Assembly: GCF_013030265.1 (NCBI RefSeq)
Contig: NZ_WPZQ01000003.1
Coordinates: 310,001 to 374,000 of the forward strand
Direction of reading: 5' to 3'
DNA from: Ruegeria arenilitoris
GTDB taxonomy: Bacteria > Pseudomonadota > Alphaproteobacteria > Rhodobacterales > Rhodobacteraceae
Length of the DNA: 64,000 nucleotides
Made by a program: the position numbers and the translations under genes
Notes under the pieces: model-generated
The model's database searches: none
Seen by the model: the letters and a program-made list of their open reading frames with translations, nothing else
Told to the model about the DNA's origin: nothing
Part shown: positions 9,476 to 17,503 of the stretch, piece by piece
Position numbering within the stretch: the stretch's first letter is position 1
Layout: each line of letters opens with the position of its first letter

Positions 9476-9937
9476 ATGGATCAGATAGATAGAAAGATCA
9501 TTCGCGCGCTGCAAAAGGATGGGCGAATGACTGTCATCGATCTGGCCGAGCATGTCGGACTGTCTGCAACACCTTGTGCGCGGCGCCTCGAAAGGCTTCA
9601 GCGAGACGGCGTGATCACGGGATATGCCGCGCAGGTAAACGCAGAACTGCTTGGATTCGGCGTCACAATTTTCGTTTCGGTCGAACTGGAAAAGCAGGAC
9701 CGGAACGCCATTGATGCATTCGAGAAAGCCATTCGCCGCTGTGATGAAGTCATGGAGTGTTATCTTATGACCGGATCCCGCGACATATTGCTGCGAGTTG
9801 TTGTTCAGGACCTGAATGCATTCGATGCATTCCTTGAAAACAGGCTGATGAAAATTCCGGGAATTCGAAATCTGCGGTCCAATTTCGCTCTGCGCACAAT
9901 GGTCAAACGGGATGTGTTGCCCTTGTCGATTGGATAA
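9476..9937 (+). CDS. Lrp/AsnC-family transcriptional regulator
   Basis: 153-aa feast/famine regulator: the N-terminal winged helix-turn-helix begins MDQIDRKIIRALQKDG, followed by VGLSATPCARRLERLQRDGVI, and a C-terminal RAM ligand-binding domain with MECYLMTGSRDILLRV. I chose the ATG at 9476 because GGAG lies 9 nt upstream (9463-9466); an in-frame ATG at 9461 would add five residues but overlaps that ribosome site. It is divergent from the leucine-type dehydrogenase with about 130 nt between them, the usual layout of an Lrp-type activator and its amino-acid catabolic target. Confidence 0.92.
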   Translation: MDQIDRKIIRALQKDGRMTVIDLAEHVGLSATPCARRLERLQRDGVITGYAAQVNAELLGFGVTIFVSVELEKQDRNAIDAFEKAIRRCDEVMECYLMTGSRDILLRVVVQDLNAFDAFLENRLMKIPGIRNLRSNFALRTMVKRDVLPLSIG

Positions 9938-9995
9938 TCCTCTGGACCTCGGTGCCGTGCCCTCCTAGGTTTCGCCAGAATGAACGGAGGGGATC

Positions 9996-10859
9996 ATGGC
10001 AGTCGGTACGAACATCCGAACCTATTTCGAAGGTCAGTGGCATGATGGGGACGCCCCGATCATGCGTGCAGCGGATCACGGTTCCTGGCTTGGATCGTCA
10101 GTGTTCGACGGCGCACGTTATTTTGAGGGGATGGCCCCTGACCTTGCAGCCCATTGCGAACGGGTCAATCGCTCGGCCGAGGCGCTGATGCTTACGCCGA
10201 ATGCCACCACCGAACAGATGGTAGAGATCGTAAAGGAAGGGCTGGAAAGCTACGCTTCGGATGCCGCCGTTTATATCCGCCCGATGTACTGGGGGATCGA
10301 CGGGGATGCGACTGCGATCGTCCCTCAGGAGGACAGCACGGGTTTTGCGATCTGCCTCGAAGAAATTCCGATGGCAGCGGAAACGGCCTCAGCCACGCTG
10401 ACTTCGACCCGATTTCGACGTCCGGTTTTGGAATCCGCAGTCGTTAATGCCAAGGCCGGATGCCTTTATCCCAACAATGCGCGGATGCTGAAAGAAGCCC
10501 GGTCTAAAGGGTTTTCAAACGCACTGGTGACTGACGCAATGGGCCATGTCGCTGAAACCGCCACCGCGAATATCTTCATGGTACGTGATGGCGAGGTTTT
10601 CACGCCGACACCCAACGGCACTTTCCTCGCTGGAATCACACGTGCGCGCCACATCGACAACCTGCGCCACGACGGCGTAACCGTGCACGAAACCATTCTG
10701 AGTTTCGAAGATTTTCATGACGCGGATGAGGTGTTCATGTCAGGTAATATGAACAAGGTTACACCTGTGACTGCACTGGACGATACGCAGTACCAGATTG
10801 GCCCTATCGCCCGCCGCGCGCGTGCGCTTTATTGGGACTGGGCCGCAAGCAACCGCTAG
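9996..10859 (+). CDS. Class IV aminotransferase, branched-chain amino acid type
   Basis: PLP enzyme of the IlvE/D-amino acid aminotransferase/ADC lyase fold. The 287-aa protein has the N-terminal FDGARYFEG segment, the PLP-lysine region VVNAKAGCLYPNN (Lys153) and the ETATANIFMVRDG and TFLAGITRARH motifs around the cofactor phosphate. Branched-chain aminotransferase is the best call given the adjacent leucine-type dehydrogenase and Lrp. The active-site segment differs from classical IlvE (no GNY after the Lys), so another amino donor is possible. An AACGGAGGGG ribosome site lies just before the ATG. Confidence 0.82.
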   Translation: MAVGTNIRTYFEGQWHDGDAPIMRAADHGSWLGSSVFDGARYFEGMAPDLAAHCERVNRSAEALMLTPNATTEQMVEIVKEGLESYASDAAVYIRPMYWGIDGDATAIVPQEDSTGFAICLEEIPMAAETASATLTSTRFRRPVLESAVVNAKAGCLYPNNARMLKEARSKGFSNALVTDAMGHVAETATANIFMVRDGEVFTPTPNGTFLAGITRARHIDNLRHDGVTVHETILSFEDFHDADEVFMSGNMNKVTPVTALDDTQYQIGPIARRARALYWDWAASNR

Positions 10860-10934
10860 CGCGTTGCCTCTGTTTGTTCGAGTTGCCAGCAGGCAAATGC
10901 TCGGGCATGATCCCTGAAAACAAAGAGGATATTC

Positions 10935-11390
10935 ATGCGCAAGTTCCTGGTCGTACTTGATGACAGTCGCGAGTGTCTGAACGCGATGCGTTTTGCAGCG
11001 ATGCGTGCAGCGCATACTGGCGGTGGCGTCACTGTCCTGTCCGTTATTCCACCAGATGAGTTCAATCACTGGATCGGTGTCGCTGAAGTTATGCGTGAAG
11101 AAGCGCGCGAACGTATTCACGCACATTTCGAGGTATTCGCGAAATGGATGCGCGACAAACAGGGTGTAGAACCCGAACTCGCCATTCGCGAAGGCGAACC
11201 GGTGCCACAAATCATCGAACATGTTCGTGACGATTCGGAAATTGGTGTGCTTGTTCTGGGTGCTGGTACAGACAAAAAGGGCCCCGGCCCGCTTGTTACC
11301 CAGCTGTCACGCAACGCAGGCAGCCTGCCAATTCCGATCACGATCGTCCCCGGTGATCTGAGCAAAGAGAAGCTGGAAGAAATTACCTGA
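10935..11390 (+). CDS. Universal stress protein (UspA family)
   Basis: 151-aa single-domain Usp. It shows the N-terminal KFLVVLDDSRECLNAMRFA strand-helix and the C-terminal nucleotide-site pattern VLVLGAGTDKKGPGPL followed by a PITIVPG strand. The G-x(2)-G-type loop suggests the ATP-binding subclass. Usp proteins help in stress survival; the specific trigger is unknown. It lies 9 nt before the DsbA-fold isomerase gene and is probably cotranscribed with it. Confidence 0.9.
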   Translation: MRKFLVVLDDSRECLNAMRFAAMRAAHTGGGVTVLSVIPPDEFNHWIGVAEVMREEARERIHAHFEVFAKWMRDKQGVEPELAIREGEPVPQIIEHVRDDSEIGVLVLGAGTDKKGPGPLVTQLSRNAGSLPIPITIVPGDLSKEKLEEIT

Positions 11391-11399
11391 GGCAGGCTG

Positions 11400-11993
11400 A
11401 TGGGCGGGCAGATTCAGTTCTGGTTCGAATTTGCCTCGACCTATTCCTATCTCAGTGCAGTGCGGATCGAACAAGTCGCGGCCGCAAAGGGTGTGGTTGT
11501 CGAATGGCAGCCATTTCTGCTGGGTCCGATCTTCGCAGAACAAGGCTGGGACAACTCTCCGTTCAACATCTATCCCGCCAAGGGCCGCTATATGTGGCGC
11601 GATATGGAACGGCTTTGTACTGAGCGCGGGTTACCCTTCGCGCGGCCTGCCAGGTTCCCTCAGAACGGCCTGAAAGCTGCGCGTTTGGTACTGGCTATCC
11701 AATCACCCGATCAAAAAGCCGCGTTTGTTCGCGCCGTTTATTCTGCAGAGTTTGGTTCGGGGCGCGACATTTCAGATGAATCTGTGCTGGCAAAGTGCCT
11801 GCAATCAGCGAATTTACCCATCGAAATGCTTGATAAGACCAACGACCCCAACATCAAGTCAGCCCTGATTGAACAGGTGGCAATGGCAAAGTCGCACGAC
11901 ATCTTCGGGGCACCCAGTTTTCTGGTTGGAGAAGAGTTGTTCTGGGGTGATGACAGATTGGATGCAGCTGTTTCTTACGCCGCCCAAATTTAG
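11400..11993 (+). CDS. 2-hydroxychromene-2-carboxylate isomerase-like DsbA-family protein
   Basis: 197-aa kappa-class GST/DsbA-fold protein. The pattern IQFWFEFASTYSYLSA puts a Ser/Thr-Tyr-Ser stretch where DsbA has its CxxC. The central helical insertion (FARPARFPQNGLKAARLV) and the C-terminal GAPSFLVGEELFWGDDRLD motif are diagnostic of the HCCA isomerase group. In naphthalene degraders this enzyme uses glutathione; no other aromatic-degradation genes are nearby, so a general glutathione-linked role is more likely. It directly follows the Usp gene. Confidence 0.88.
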   Translation: MGGQIQFWFEFASTYSYLSAVRIEQVAAAKGVVVEWQPFLLGPIFAEQGWDNSPFNIYPAKGRYMWRDMERLCTERGLPFARPARFPQNGLKAARLVLAIQSPDQKAAFVRAVYSAEFGSGRDISDESVLAKCLQSANLPIEMLDKTNDPNIKSALIEQVAMAKSHDIFGAPSFLVGEELFWGDDRLDAAVSYAAQI

Positions 11994-12007
11994 AACGGTT
12001 CCAAATC

Positions 12008-12037
12008 TTGACTTCCCGGGCCCCTGCCCGCATATCT
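12008..12037 (+). promoter_or_regulatory. Candidate sigma-70 promoter for nfuA
   Basis: TTGACT (12008-12013) and ATATCT (12032-12037) separated by 18 nt, ending about 25 nt before the nfuA ATG, with the GGAG ribosome site in between. The match is by eye only. Confidence 0.4.
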
Positions 12038-12062
12038 GGAGCAACTGAAACGGAGCTCCGCC

Positions 12063-12626
12063 ATGTTCATCCAGACCGAATCCACACCGAACCCGGCAAC
12101 ATTGAAATTCCTGCCCGGCCAGGCTGTTCTGGACGCTGGAACAGCAGATTTTCCCAACGCCGAAGCTGCTGAGAAGTCGCCGCTGGCCAAACGCATCTTT
12201 GCCGTAAGCGGTGTAACCGGTGTGTTCTTTGGCAATGATTTCGTGACCGTGACCAAGTCGGATGACGTCCAGTGGGATCACATCAAACCGGCTGTTCTTG
12301 GCGCTGTTATGGAACACTATCAGTCTGGCCAGCCTGTCATGGGCGCCGAAGCCGTCACCGAATCCGGCCACGCTGAGCACTTTGGTGAAGATGCAGAAAT
12401 CGTGAACCAGATCAAAGATCTGCTGGACAGTCGTGTGCGCCCGGCCGTTGCTCAGGACGGCGGCGATATCACGTTCCATGGGTTCGATCGGGGCGTTGTT
12501 TATCTGCACATGCAAGGGGCCTGCGCAGGTTGCCCGTCTTCGACTCTGACCCTGAAAATGGGCATCGAGAACCTGCTGCGCCACTACATCCCCGAAGTGA
12601 CCGAGGTTCGCCCTGTTGCCGTCTGA
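12063..12626 (+). CDS. nfuA: NfuA-type Fe-S cluster scaffold/carrier protein
   Basis: 187-aa protein with an N-terminal Nfu_N domain (MFIQTESTPNPATLKFLPG) and a C-terminal NifU-like domain with the cluster-binding CxxC as GACAGCPSSTLTLKMGIE (Cys154, Cys157). It delivers assembled [4Fe-4S] clusters to target enzymes; SdhB encoded in this window is one plausible client (inference). Both domains are complete. Its last 11 nt overlap tsaB. Confidence 0.93.
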   Translation: MFIQTESTPNPATLKFLPGQAVLDAGTADFPNAEAAEKSPLAKRIFAVSGVTGVFFGNDFVTVTKSDDVQWDHIKPAVLGAVMEHYQSGQPVMGAEAVTESGHAEHFGEDAEIVNQIKDLLDSRVRPAVAQDGGDITFHGFDRGVVYLHMQGACAGCPSSTLTLKMGIENLLRHYIPEVTEVRPVAV

Positions 12627-13206
12627 ACCAACAATACTGGCATTTGATACATCGGCCGCGCATTGCGCGGCCGCTTTGCTGCGCGGGGGTGAAATCGCGG
12701 TATCAAAGGCCGAATCCATGACCCGCGGACAAGCCGAGCGGCTGATGCCTCTGCTTGAAGAGGTTCTGGCAGAAGCGGATTGCGCCTGGCAGGATCTGGA
12801 TGCGATCGGGGTTGGCGTAGGCCCCGGCAATTTTACTGGCATACGAATTTCGGTCTCAGCCGCCCGAGGCCTCGCACTAGGTCTTGCGATACCTGCAGTT
12901 GGCGTTTCGGGGTTTGAAGCTTTGGCAGATCTTGCACCCGATGGCGAGATTCCCGTCATCGTTGCTCCGCGAGATCAGGTGTACGTGCAACTTCCAGGGT
13001 CTTCACCGCAACTGAAGTCTCGGGATGAGGCAGAATCACTTGGGCCTCTTTTTAATTGTTCTGAGCCCGCATCTCAGGCATCGGCTATCGCCCGCATTGC
13101 CGCGCAACGTTGGGCAACAGTTCAAGAACCACCCGCCCCGCTCTACATACGGCCAGCTGACGCCGCTCCGTCCAGAGATGTGCCACCCGTACTGTTAGAC
13201 GGATGA
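12616..13206 (+). CDS. tsaB: tRNA threonylcarbamoyladenosine biosynthesis protein TsaB
   Basis: TsaB is the dimerisation partner of TsaD in forming t6A37 on ANN-decoding tRNAs. The 196-aa protein has the ASKHA-fold N-terminus ILAFDTSAAHCAAALL and the signature GVGVGPGNFTGIRISVSAARGLA. It starts at a TTG inside the 3' end of nfuA (11-nt overlap), which places it in frame for the conserved N-terminus. It overlaps rimI by 4 nt; a tsaB-rimI pair is common across bacteria. Confidence 0.93.
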   Translation: MPSEPTILAFDTSAAHCAAALLRGGEIAVSKAESMTRGQAERLMPLLEEVLAEADCAWQDLDAIGVGVGPGNFTGIRISVSAARGLALGLAIPAVGVSGFEALADLAPDGEIPVIVAPRDQVYVQLPGSSPQLKSRDEAESLGPLFNCSEPASQASAIARIAAQRWATVQEPPAPLYIRPADAAPSRDVPPVLLDG

Positions 13207-13616
13207 CACCTCAGGACTTGGCATCGACTCACGCCGCGGCATTCACCCAATCCCGCCCATGGACAGAGGATGAGTTTTCCGACCTTCTGACCAATCGTTT
13301 CACCCATGTTGTTGGAAACGAACAGTCTTTTGCTTTGTTTCAGGTCATCGCCGGAGAAGCTGAGTTGCTGACACTTGCGACTCACCCGGCGTATCAACGG
13401 CAAGGGCTGGGCCGGCGCTGCATGGAGAACTGGCACAACAAAGCCATCGAACTGGGTGCCACCCGCGCGTTTCTGGACGTAGCGGAAGACAATCATCCCG
13501 CCTTTGAGTTGTACCAAAGTTGCAATTATCGTCCCTGTGGACGTCGCAAAGGCTACTATTTGCGGAAAAACGATAAAAATGCGGACGCAATCGTAATGGA
13601 ACGCAGCTTGCCCTAG
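13203..13616 (+). CDS. rimI: Ribosomal protein alanine N-acetyltransferase-like GNAT (RimI)
   Basis: 137-aa GNAT-fold protein. The acetyl-CoA binding motif A appears as LATHPAYQRQGLGRRCME, with a downstream NHPAFELYQSCNYRPCGRRKGYY motif typical of RimI. RimI acetylates the N-terminus of ribosomal protein S18 in enterobacteria. The ATGA overlap with tsaB supports the assignment; substrate here is inferred from family and context. Confidence 0.88.
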   Translation: MTPQDLASTHAAAFTQSRPWTEDEFSDLLTNRFTHVVGNEQSFALFQVIAGEAELLTLATHPAYQRQGLGRRCMENWHNKAIELGATRAFLDVAEDNHPAFELYQSCNYRPCGRRKGYYLRKNDKNADAIVMERSLP

Positions 13617-13633
13617 CGGTAGATGCAATTTTT

Positions 13634-13649
13634 TCGACCATATGGTCAA
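13634..13649. promoter_or_regulatory. RutR-like operator upstream of the nucleoside ABC importer
   Basis: The palindrome GACCATATGGTC (13636-13647), extended to TCGACCATATGGTCAA, matches the established RutR consensus TTGACCANNTGGTCAA at every specified position except one. RutR is a TetR-family regulator responding to uracil/thymine that controls pyrimidine and purine catabolism genes. The site lies just upstream of a candidate -35 element, a position compatible with activation. Confidence 0.6.
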
Positions 13650-13656
13650 AATTCAG

Positions 13657-13686
13657 TTGACCCCGCCTGTTGCAAACGGCCTTAAT
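13657..13686 (+). promoter_or_regulatory. Candidate promoter for the BMP-type ABC importer operon
   Basis: TTGACC (13657-13662) and CTTAAT (13681-13686) with an 18-nt spacer, about 90 nt before the substrate-binding protein start. The RutR-like palindrome sits immediately upstream. Confidence 0.4.
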
Positions 13687-13774
13687 TCCCGCCATCACAA
13701 CGGTTATGCTCGCTCTGAGTGGGTAAACGGGGCTATCTTGGCACCGAACCGACAAAAACCAACGGGAGTAACAT

Positions 13775-14773
13775 ATGACCCTGATGAAATCTTTGATGGG
13801 CGCAGCCGCTGCGGTTGCACTGACAGCTGGCGCAGCTCTGGCCGAGCCCGCGCTGATCTTTGACCTGGGCGGTAAATTCGACAAGTCGTTCAACGAAGCG
13901 GCACATAATGGCGCGCAGCGTTGGGCCGACGAAACCGGCGGCACCTACCGCGAGATCGAGCTTCAGTCCGAAGCTCAGCGCGAACAGGCTCTGCGCCGTT
14001 TTGCCGAAGCGGGCGCAAACCCGATCATCACCATGGGTTTCGCGATGGCAGATCCGCTGTCCGCAGTAGCCGGCGACTATCCCGACACCAAGTTCGTCGC
14101 GGTTGACGTAACTTGGCTGGACGCGCCGAACATCCGTCAGATCGGCTTTGCCGAGCATGAAGGCTCCTATCTGGTCGGCATGATGGCCGCGATGGCATCC
14201 CAATCCGGCACCGTAGGTTTCATCGGTGGCATGGACATTCCGCTGATCCGTCACTTTGGTTGCGGTTATGCGCAGGGTGCCAAGGCTGTGAACCCCGATA
14301 TCAACGTTGTCGCCAACATGACCGGCACAACTCCTGCGGCTTGGAACGATCCGGTTAAAGGCTCGGAACTGACCAAAGCCCAGATCAGCCAGGGTGCAGA
14401 CGTGATCTATGCCGCTGCGGGTGGCACAGGCGTTGGTGTTCTGCAGACTGCAGCTGACGAAGGCATCCTGTCGATCGGCGTGGACAGCAACCAGAACCAC
14501 CTGCACCCGGGCAAGGTTCTGACCTCGATGCTGAAACGCGTCGACGTTGCTGTTTATGACGCAATGAGCGGCGGCGAAGACCTTGAAACCGGCGTATTTG
14601 CCATGGGTCTGGCCGAAGAAGGTGTTGGTGTCGCAATGGACGACAACAACGCAGCACTGGTCAACGACGACATGAAAGCCGCAGTTGACAAGGCACGTCA
14701 GGACATCATCGACGGCAACGTCGCGGTTGTCAGCTACTACGAGAACGACAGCTGCCCCGCACTGCAGTTCTGA
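13775..14773 (+). CDS. BMP-family ABC transporter substrate-binding protein (nucleoside type)
   Basis: 332-aa periplasmic protein with a cleavable signal peptide (cleavage after AALA near residue 23) and the BMP/Med fold: LIFDLGGKFDKSFNEAAHNGA, then GFAMADPLSAVA, then IGVDSNQNHLHPGKVLTSMLKRVD. BMP proteins bind nucleosides or related purines for import. The three following genes complete the transporter. There is no lipobox, so it is a free periplasmic protein, unlike Gram-positive relatives. A perfect palindrome follows the stop, probably allowing higher expression of this subunit than of the membrane parts. Confidence 0.93.
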   Translation: MTLMKSLMGAAAAVALTAGAALAEPALIFDLGGKFDKSFNEAAHNGAQRWADETGGTYREIELQSEAQREQALRRFAEAGANPIITMGFAMADPLSAVAGDYPDTKFVAVDVTWLDAPNIRQIGFAEHEGSYLVGMMAAMASQSGTVGFIGGMDIPLIRHFGCGYAQGAKAVNPDINVVANMTGTTPAAWNDPVKGSELTKAQISQGADVIYAAAGGTGVGVLQTAADEGILSIGVDSNQNHLHPGKVLTSMLKRVDVAVYDAMSGGEDLETGVFAMGLAEEGVGVAMDDNNAALVNDDMKAAVDKARQDIIDGNVAVVSYYENDSCPALQF

Positions 14774-14781
14774 TATCGCGT

Positions 14782-14803
14782 GGGACGGGGGTACCCCCGT
14801 CCC
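14782..14803. promoter_or_regulatory. Perfect intercistronic palindrome after the binding-protein gene
   Basis: A 22-nt perfect inverted repeat with arms GGGACGGGG and CCCCGTCCC around GTAC, 9 nt after the stop. No T-tract follows. Such hairpins after binding-protein genes usually stabilise the upstream mRNA or partly terminate transcription. Confidence 0.65.
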
Positions 14804-14877
14804 GCATCCACTCTGCCGCTGTTCGCGCACTGCAGTTATGGTGTCACAGCGGCCCTTTCGGCAATTGAGGACAAGAC

Positions 14878-16407
14878 ATGACCGTCCCCGCCATTGAGCT
14901 CAAAGGGATATCCAAAGCCTTTGGGCCGGTTCAGGCCAACAAAGACATTTCCATCAGCGTCGCCCCCGGTACGATCCATGGGATCATCGGTGAAAACGGT
15001 GCGGGCAAATCCACGCTGATGAGCATTCTCTACGGCTTTTACAAAGCCGACAAAGGTGAAATCTGGATCAATGGTCAAAAGACCGACATCCCCGACAGCC
15101 AGGCTGCAATCGCCGCAGGTATCGGCATGGTGTTCCAGCACTTTAAGCTGGTTGAGAATTTCACCGTTCTGGAAAACATCGTTCTGGGTGCCGAAGACGG
15201 CGGCCTGTTGGGGCCGTCTCTGACCAAAGCGCGCAAAGAACTGAAAGAGCTTGAGGAAGAGTACGAACTCTTCGTTGATCCGGACAAACGCATCGATGAA
15301 ATCGGCGTGGGCGCACAGCAGCGGGTCGAAATCCTCAAGGCGCTTTACCGCCGGGCCGAGATTCTGATTCTTGATGAACCAACCGGTGTGCTGACGCCGG
15401 CCGAGGCGGATCAGCTGTTCCGCATCCTCGATCGCCTGCGGCAAGAGGGTAAAACTATCATCCTGATCACGCACAAACTGCGCGAGATCATGGAAGCCAC
15501 AGATACCGTATCGGTCATGCGGCGCGGACAAATGACAGCGACGGTCAAAACCTCGGAAACCAATCCCGAGGAACTGGCCGAGCTGATGGTGGGCCGTAAG
15601 GTACTGTTGCAGGTGGATAAGGTCCCTGCACAGCCTGGCAAACCGATACTGGAAATCGAAAACCTGCGTGTCAGCGACGAGGCCGGTGTCGAACGCGTCA
15701 AAGGCATCAATCTGAACGTTCGCGCGGGTGAGATCGTCGGCATCGCTGGTGTGGCCGGCAATGGTCAATCCGAACTTCTGGAAGTTCTGGGCGGAATGCG
15801 CCCTGGTCACGGGACCATCAAGCTGAACGGCACACCGCTTGCACTGAGCGGGCCGGGATCTGATGGTCAAGCCCGCCGCGCGCAGCATATCGCGCACGTT
15901 CCCGAAGACCGTCAGCGCGAAGGTCTGATCATGGATTTCCACGCCTGGGAGAACGTGGCCTTCGGCTATCACCGTGACCCGGCCTATAAGCGCGGGATTT
16001 TCATGGATAACGCTGCACTGCGTGCCGATACCGAACGCAAGATTGAGAAGTTTGACGTGCGCCCGCCAAATGGATGGCTGGCGGCCAAAAACTTCTCGGG
16101 TGGTAACCAGCAAAAAATCGTGGTTGCCCGGGAAATCGAGCGTAATCCTGACCTGCTGCTGGTGGGACAACCAACGCGTGGCGTAGATATCGGCGCGATC
16201 GAGTTCATTCACAAGCAAATCGTTGCCCTGCGTGATCAGGGAAAAGCGATCCTGTTGGTGTCGGTCGAATTGGAAGAGATATTCTCACTTTCCGACCGGA
16301 TCGCAGTGATGTTTGACGGACATATCATGGGCGAACGCCTGCCTCATGAAACAGATGAAAAAGAACTGGGCCTGTTGATGGCCGGTGTTGCGGGGGAGGC
16401 CGCGTAA
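14878..16407 (+). CDS. ABC transporter ATP-binding protein, two fused nucleotide-binding domains (nucleoside type)
   Basis: 509-aa cytoplasmic ATPase with two NBDs in tandem, as in sugar and nucleoside importers. NBD1 has Walker A GENGAGKST (38-46) and Walker B ILILDEPTGVLTP. NBD2 has the degenerate P-loop GVAGNGQSE, signature FSGGNQQK and Walker B-like LLLVGQPTRGVDIG. This asymmetry is normal for the RbsA/NupA group. It drives the permeases encoded next; its stop is adjacent to the first permease start. Confidence 0.94.
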   Translation: MTVPAIELKGISKAFGPVQANKDISISVAPGTIHGIIGENGAGKSTLMSILYGFYKADKGEIWINGQKTDIPDSQAAIAAGIGMVFQHFKLVENFTVLENIVLGAEDGGLLGPSLTKARKELKELEEEYELFVDPDKRIDEIGVGAQQRVEILKALYRRAEILILDEPTGVLTPAEADQLFRILDRLRQEGKTIILITHKLREIMEATDTVSVMRRGQMTATVKTSETNPEELAELMVGRKVLLQVDKVPAQPGKPILEIENLRVSDEAGVERVKGINLNVRAGEIVGIAGVAGNGQSELLEVLGGMRPGHGTIKLNGTPLALSGPGSDGQARRAQHIAHVPEDRQREGLIMDFHAWENVAFGYHRDPAYKRGIFMDNAALRADTERKIEKFDVRPPNGWLAAKNFSGGNQQKIVVAREIERNPDLLLVGQPTRGVDIGAIEFIHKQIVALRDQGKAILLVSVELEEIFSLSDRIAVMFDGHIMGERLPHETDEKELGLLMAGVAGEAA

Positions 16408-16408
16408 C

Positions 16409-17503
16409 ATGGATAAAATGCCCAAATGGGCTGATGTCGTTCTGATCCCGTTGATCAGTCTGATATTGGCAGCAATCCTGTCGGCGCTGGTCATCCTCGC
16501 CATCGGAGAAAACCCGGTCGAGGCGGTGAACCTGATGGTCACCGGTGCACTGGGGTCGACCTATGGTTGGGGTTATACCCTCTACTACGCCACCAACTTC
16601 ATGTTCACGGGTTTGGCGGTGGCCGTCGCGTTTCACGCACGCCTGTTCAACATCGGTGGTGAAGGTCAGGCAATGTTGGGTGGTCTCGGCGTTGCCATGG
16701 TCTGCCTGTATATTCCATGGCCTCACTGGAGCATCGCGTTGCTTGCCGCTTGCGCCGGCTCAATGCTCTTTGGTGCCGCCTGGGCTGCGATCCCTGCCTA
16801 TTTGCAGGCCAAACGCGGCAGCCACATCGTGATCACCACGATCATGTTCAACTTCATCGCAGCAGCCTTCCTGAACTATATGCTGGTCAATGTGATGCGC
16901 CCGCAAGGTTCGATGGACCCGGCAACGGCACGCTTCCCCGAAGCTGTCCATCTGCCAACCTTCCAGTCCATGTTCTCGACCGCTGAGAATGTGGTCTTCC
17001 GGGGTGCTCCTGCCAACATCTCGTTCTTTGTGGCAATTCTTGCCTGCGTCGTTGTCTGGGCGCTGATTTGGCGTACGCGATTGGGTTATGAAATTCGTGC
17101 CTATGGCCATTCAGAAACCGGTGCGGTTTATGCGGGTATTTCACCCGTACGGATTACCATAATCGCGATGCTGATCTCCGGCGCGCTTGCAGGAATGATG
17201 GCAATCAACAACGTCATGGGTGAAGCGGAACGGCTGGTTCTGAATTCCACTGAAGGAGCTGGATTTATCGGTATCGCTGTGGCGCTGATGGGCCGTTCGC
17301 ATCCCTTTGGCGTGTTCCTGGCCGCGATCCTGTTCGGGTTCCTCTATCAGGGTGGGGCTGAGCTTGCTCTCTGGACATCGATTCCGCGCGAGTTGATCGT
17401 TGTGATCCAGGCGCTTGTAATCCTGTTCACCGGAGCGCTGGACAACATGGTACGCATGCCGCTTGAAAAGCTGTTCCTAAGTCTGCGGAAGGGGGCCGAG
17501 TGA
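16409..17503 (+). CDS. ABC transporter permease 1 (BMP/nucleoside importer)
   Basis: 364-aa polytopic inner-membrane protein of the branched-chain/BMP permease family. Motifs include FHARLFNIGGEGQAMLGGLG and the cytoplasmic coupling loop RAYGHSETGAVYAGIS. I chose ATG 16409 because GGGGGAGG lies 9 nt upstream; an in-frame GTG at 16385 would overlap the ATPase gene by 23 nt. It forms a heterodimer with the next permease. Confidence 0.93.
   Translation: MDKMPKWADVVLIPLISLILAAILSALVILAIGENPVEAVNLMVTGALGSTYGWGYTLYYATNFMFTGLAVAVAFHARLFNIGGEGQAMLGGLGVAMVCLYIPWPHWSIALLAACAGSMLFGAAWAAIPAYLQAKRGSHIVITTIMFNFIAAAFLNYMLVNVMRPQGSMDPATARFPEAVHLPTFQSMFSTAENVVFRGAPANISFFVAILACVVVWALIWRTRLGYEIRAYGHSETGAVYAGISPVRITIIAMLISGALAGMMAINNVMGEAERLVLNSTEGAGFIGIAVALMGRSHPFGVFLAAILFGFLYQGGAELALWTSIPRELIVVIQALVILFTGALDNMVRMPLEKLFLSLRKGAE

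Noticed and set aside
9611..9618. Single GTGATCAC inside the lrp gene (others at 16829 and 26535 inside coding sequence)
   Set aside because: Isolated copies within codons, without the 21-bp partner; expected by chance.
11859..12959. 366-codon minus frame over the isomerase, nfuA and tsaB genes
   Set aside because: Opposes three well-supported genes; not protein-like.
13733..14830. 365-codon minus frame over the BMP binding-protein gene
   Set aside because: Antisense shadow of a secreted binding protein with a clear signal peptide on the other strand.
14836..16218. 460-codon minus frame over the ABC ATPase gene
   Set aside because: Antisense shadow of a complete two-domain ATPase; composition is that of a mirrored high-GC coding frame.
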